From Rhineura floridana (Eukaryota > Chordata > Lepidosauria > Squamata > Rhineuridae), in contig NC_084499.1 of the NCBI RefSeq assembly GCF_030035675.1, positions 17,308,239-17,372,238 on the forward strand: 64,000 nucleotides of DNA. Direction: 5' to 3'. The translations under genes and the position numbers were made by a program. Positions 63,977 through 64,000 of this stretch are shown in pieces (position 1 is the stretch's first letter; each line of letters opens with the position of its first letter). Under the pieces are notes generated by a model. It had not been told where the DNA came from. It saw nothing but the letters and a program-made list of their open reading frames with translations, and searched no databases.

Positions 63977-64000
63977 CTGACCTTCTGGGTCTAGCAGCCA
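63977..64000 (-). other. Possible donor side of a further exon, cut by window edge
   Basis: Minus strand TGGCTGCTAGACCCAGAAGG TCAG followed by GTAAGCCC resembles an exon-donor boundary; one frame reads WLLDPEGQ. It matches no RAPGEF1 exon I recall, so it may be chance. Confidence 0.15.

Noticed and set aside
63977-64000. Next upstream RAPGEF1 exon
   Set aside because: Only 24 nt are visible, matching no C3G sequence I recall; the donor-like string alone is weak.

Overview
The window looks like vertebrate, most probably squamate reptile (lizard-type), nuclear DNA. The basis is multi-exon genes in a conserved vertebrate gene order, plus a repeat mix of CR1-group LINEs, BovB/RTE tails, tRNA-derived SINEs (some with a BovB-like tail), a 5S-rRNA-derived SINE, and many palindromic hAT-like and pogo-like MITEs. 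No bacterial operons, CRISPR arrays, rRNA genes or functional tRNA genes were seen.

Layout. Positions 1-820 are probably the 3' flank or 3' UTR of the neighbouring plus-strand gene; by vertebrate synteny this would be POMT1, but no coding exon of it is visible. UCK1 (uridine-cytidine kinase 1) lies on the minus strand. Its seven exons run from the CpG-rich start at 14345 down to the stop at 2220, with a putative poly(A) signal at 845-850; all junction phases agree and they encode 290 residues. A nearly full-length CR1-type LINE (about 4565-7805) sits in the intron between exons 6 and 5. PRRT1B-like (dispanin/CD225 family) lies on the plus strand in three coding exons, 18430-20607, 211 residues.

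RAPGEF1 (C3G, a Rap1 guanine-nucleotide exchange factor) occupies the right two thirds on the minus strand. Thirteen constitutive exons (46001 down to 26593) encode the end of the Crk-binding region, the REM domain and the CDC25 catalytic domain. Two further in-frame, phase 0-0 exons (51790-52065 and 49985-50077) look like the cassette exons of long isoforms. A third exon-like block at 55448-55751 does not keep frame. The N-terminal exons lie beyond the right edge.

Order and orientation (UCK1 minus, PRRT1B plus, RAPGEF1 minus) match the arrangement I recall for human 9q34. UCK1 acts in pyrimidine salvage; PRRT1B is a predicted two-pass membrane protein; RAPGEF1 couples adaptor signalling to Rap1. 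They are neighbours by synteny and do not form one pathway.

Most notable: (1) the RAPGEF1 intron 35248-37552 has AT-AC ends with U12-type donor and branch sequences, and splitting there restores both frame and the expected protein; (2) conserved cassette exons in RAPGEF1; (3) a 54-bp minisatellite of six identical units derived from a dispersed repeat; (4) a CR1-type LINE that is open over 863 codons but has FAED in place of FADD at its reverse-transcriptase active site; (5) MITE families carrying sequences resembling the ZNF143/SBS motif; (6) nested insertions with clean target-site duplications. No wholly new gene system was found.
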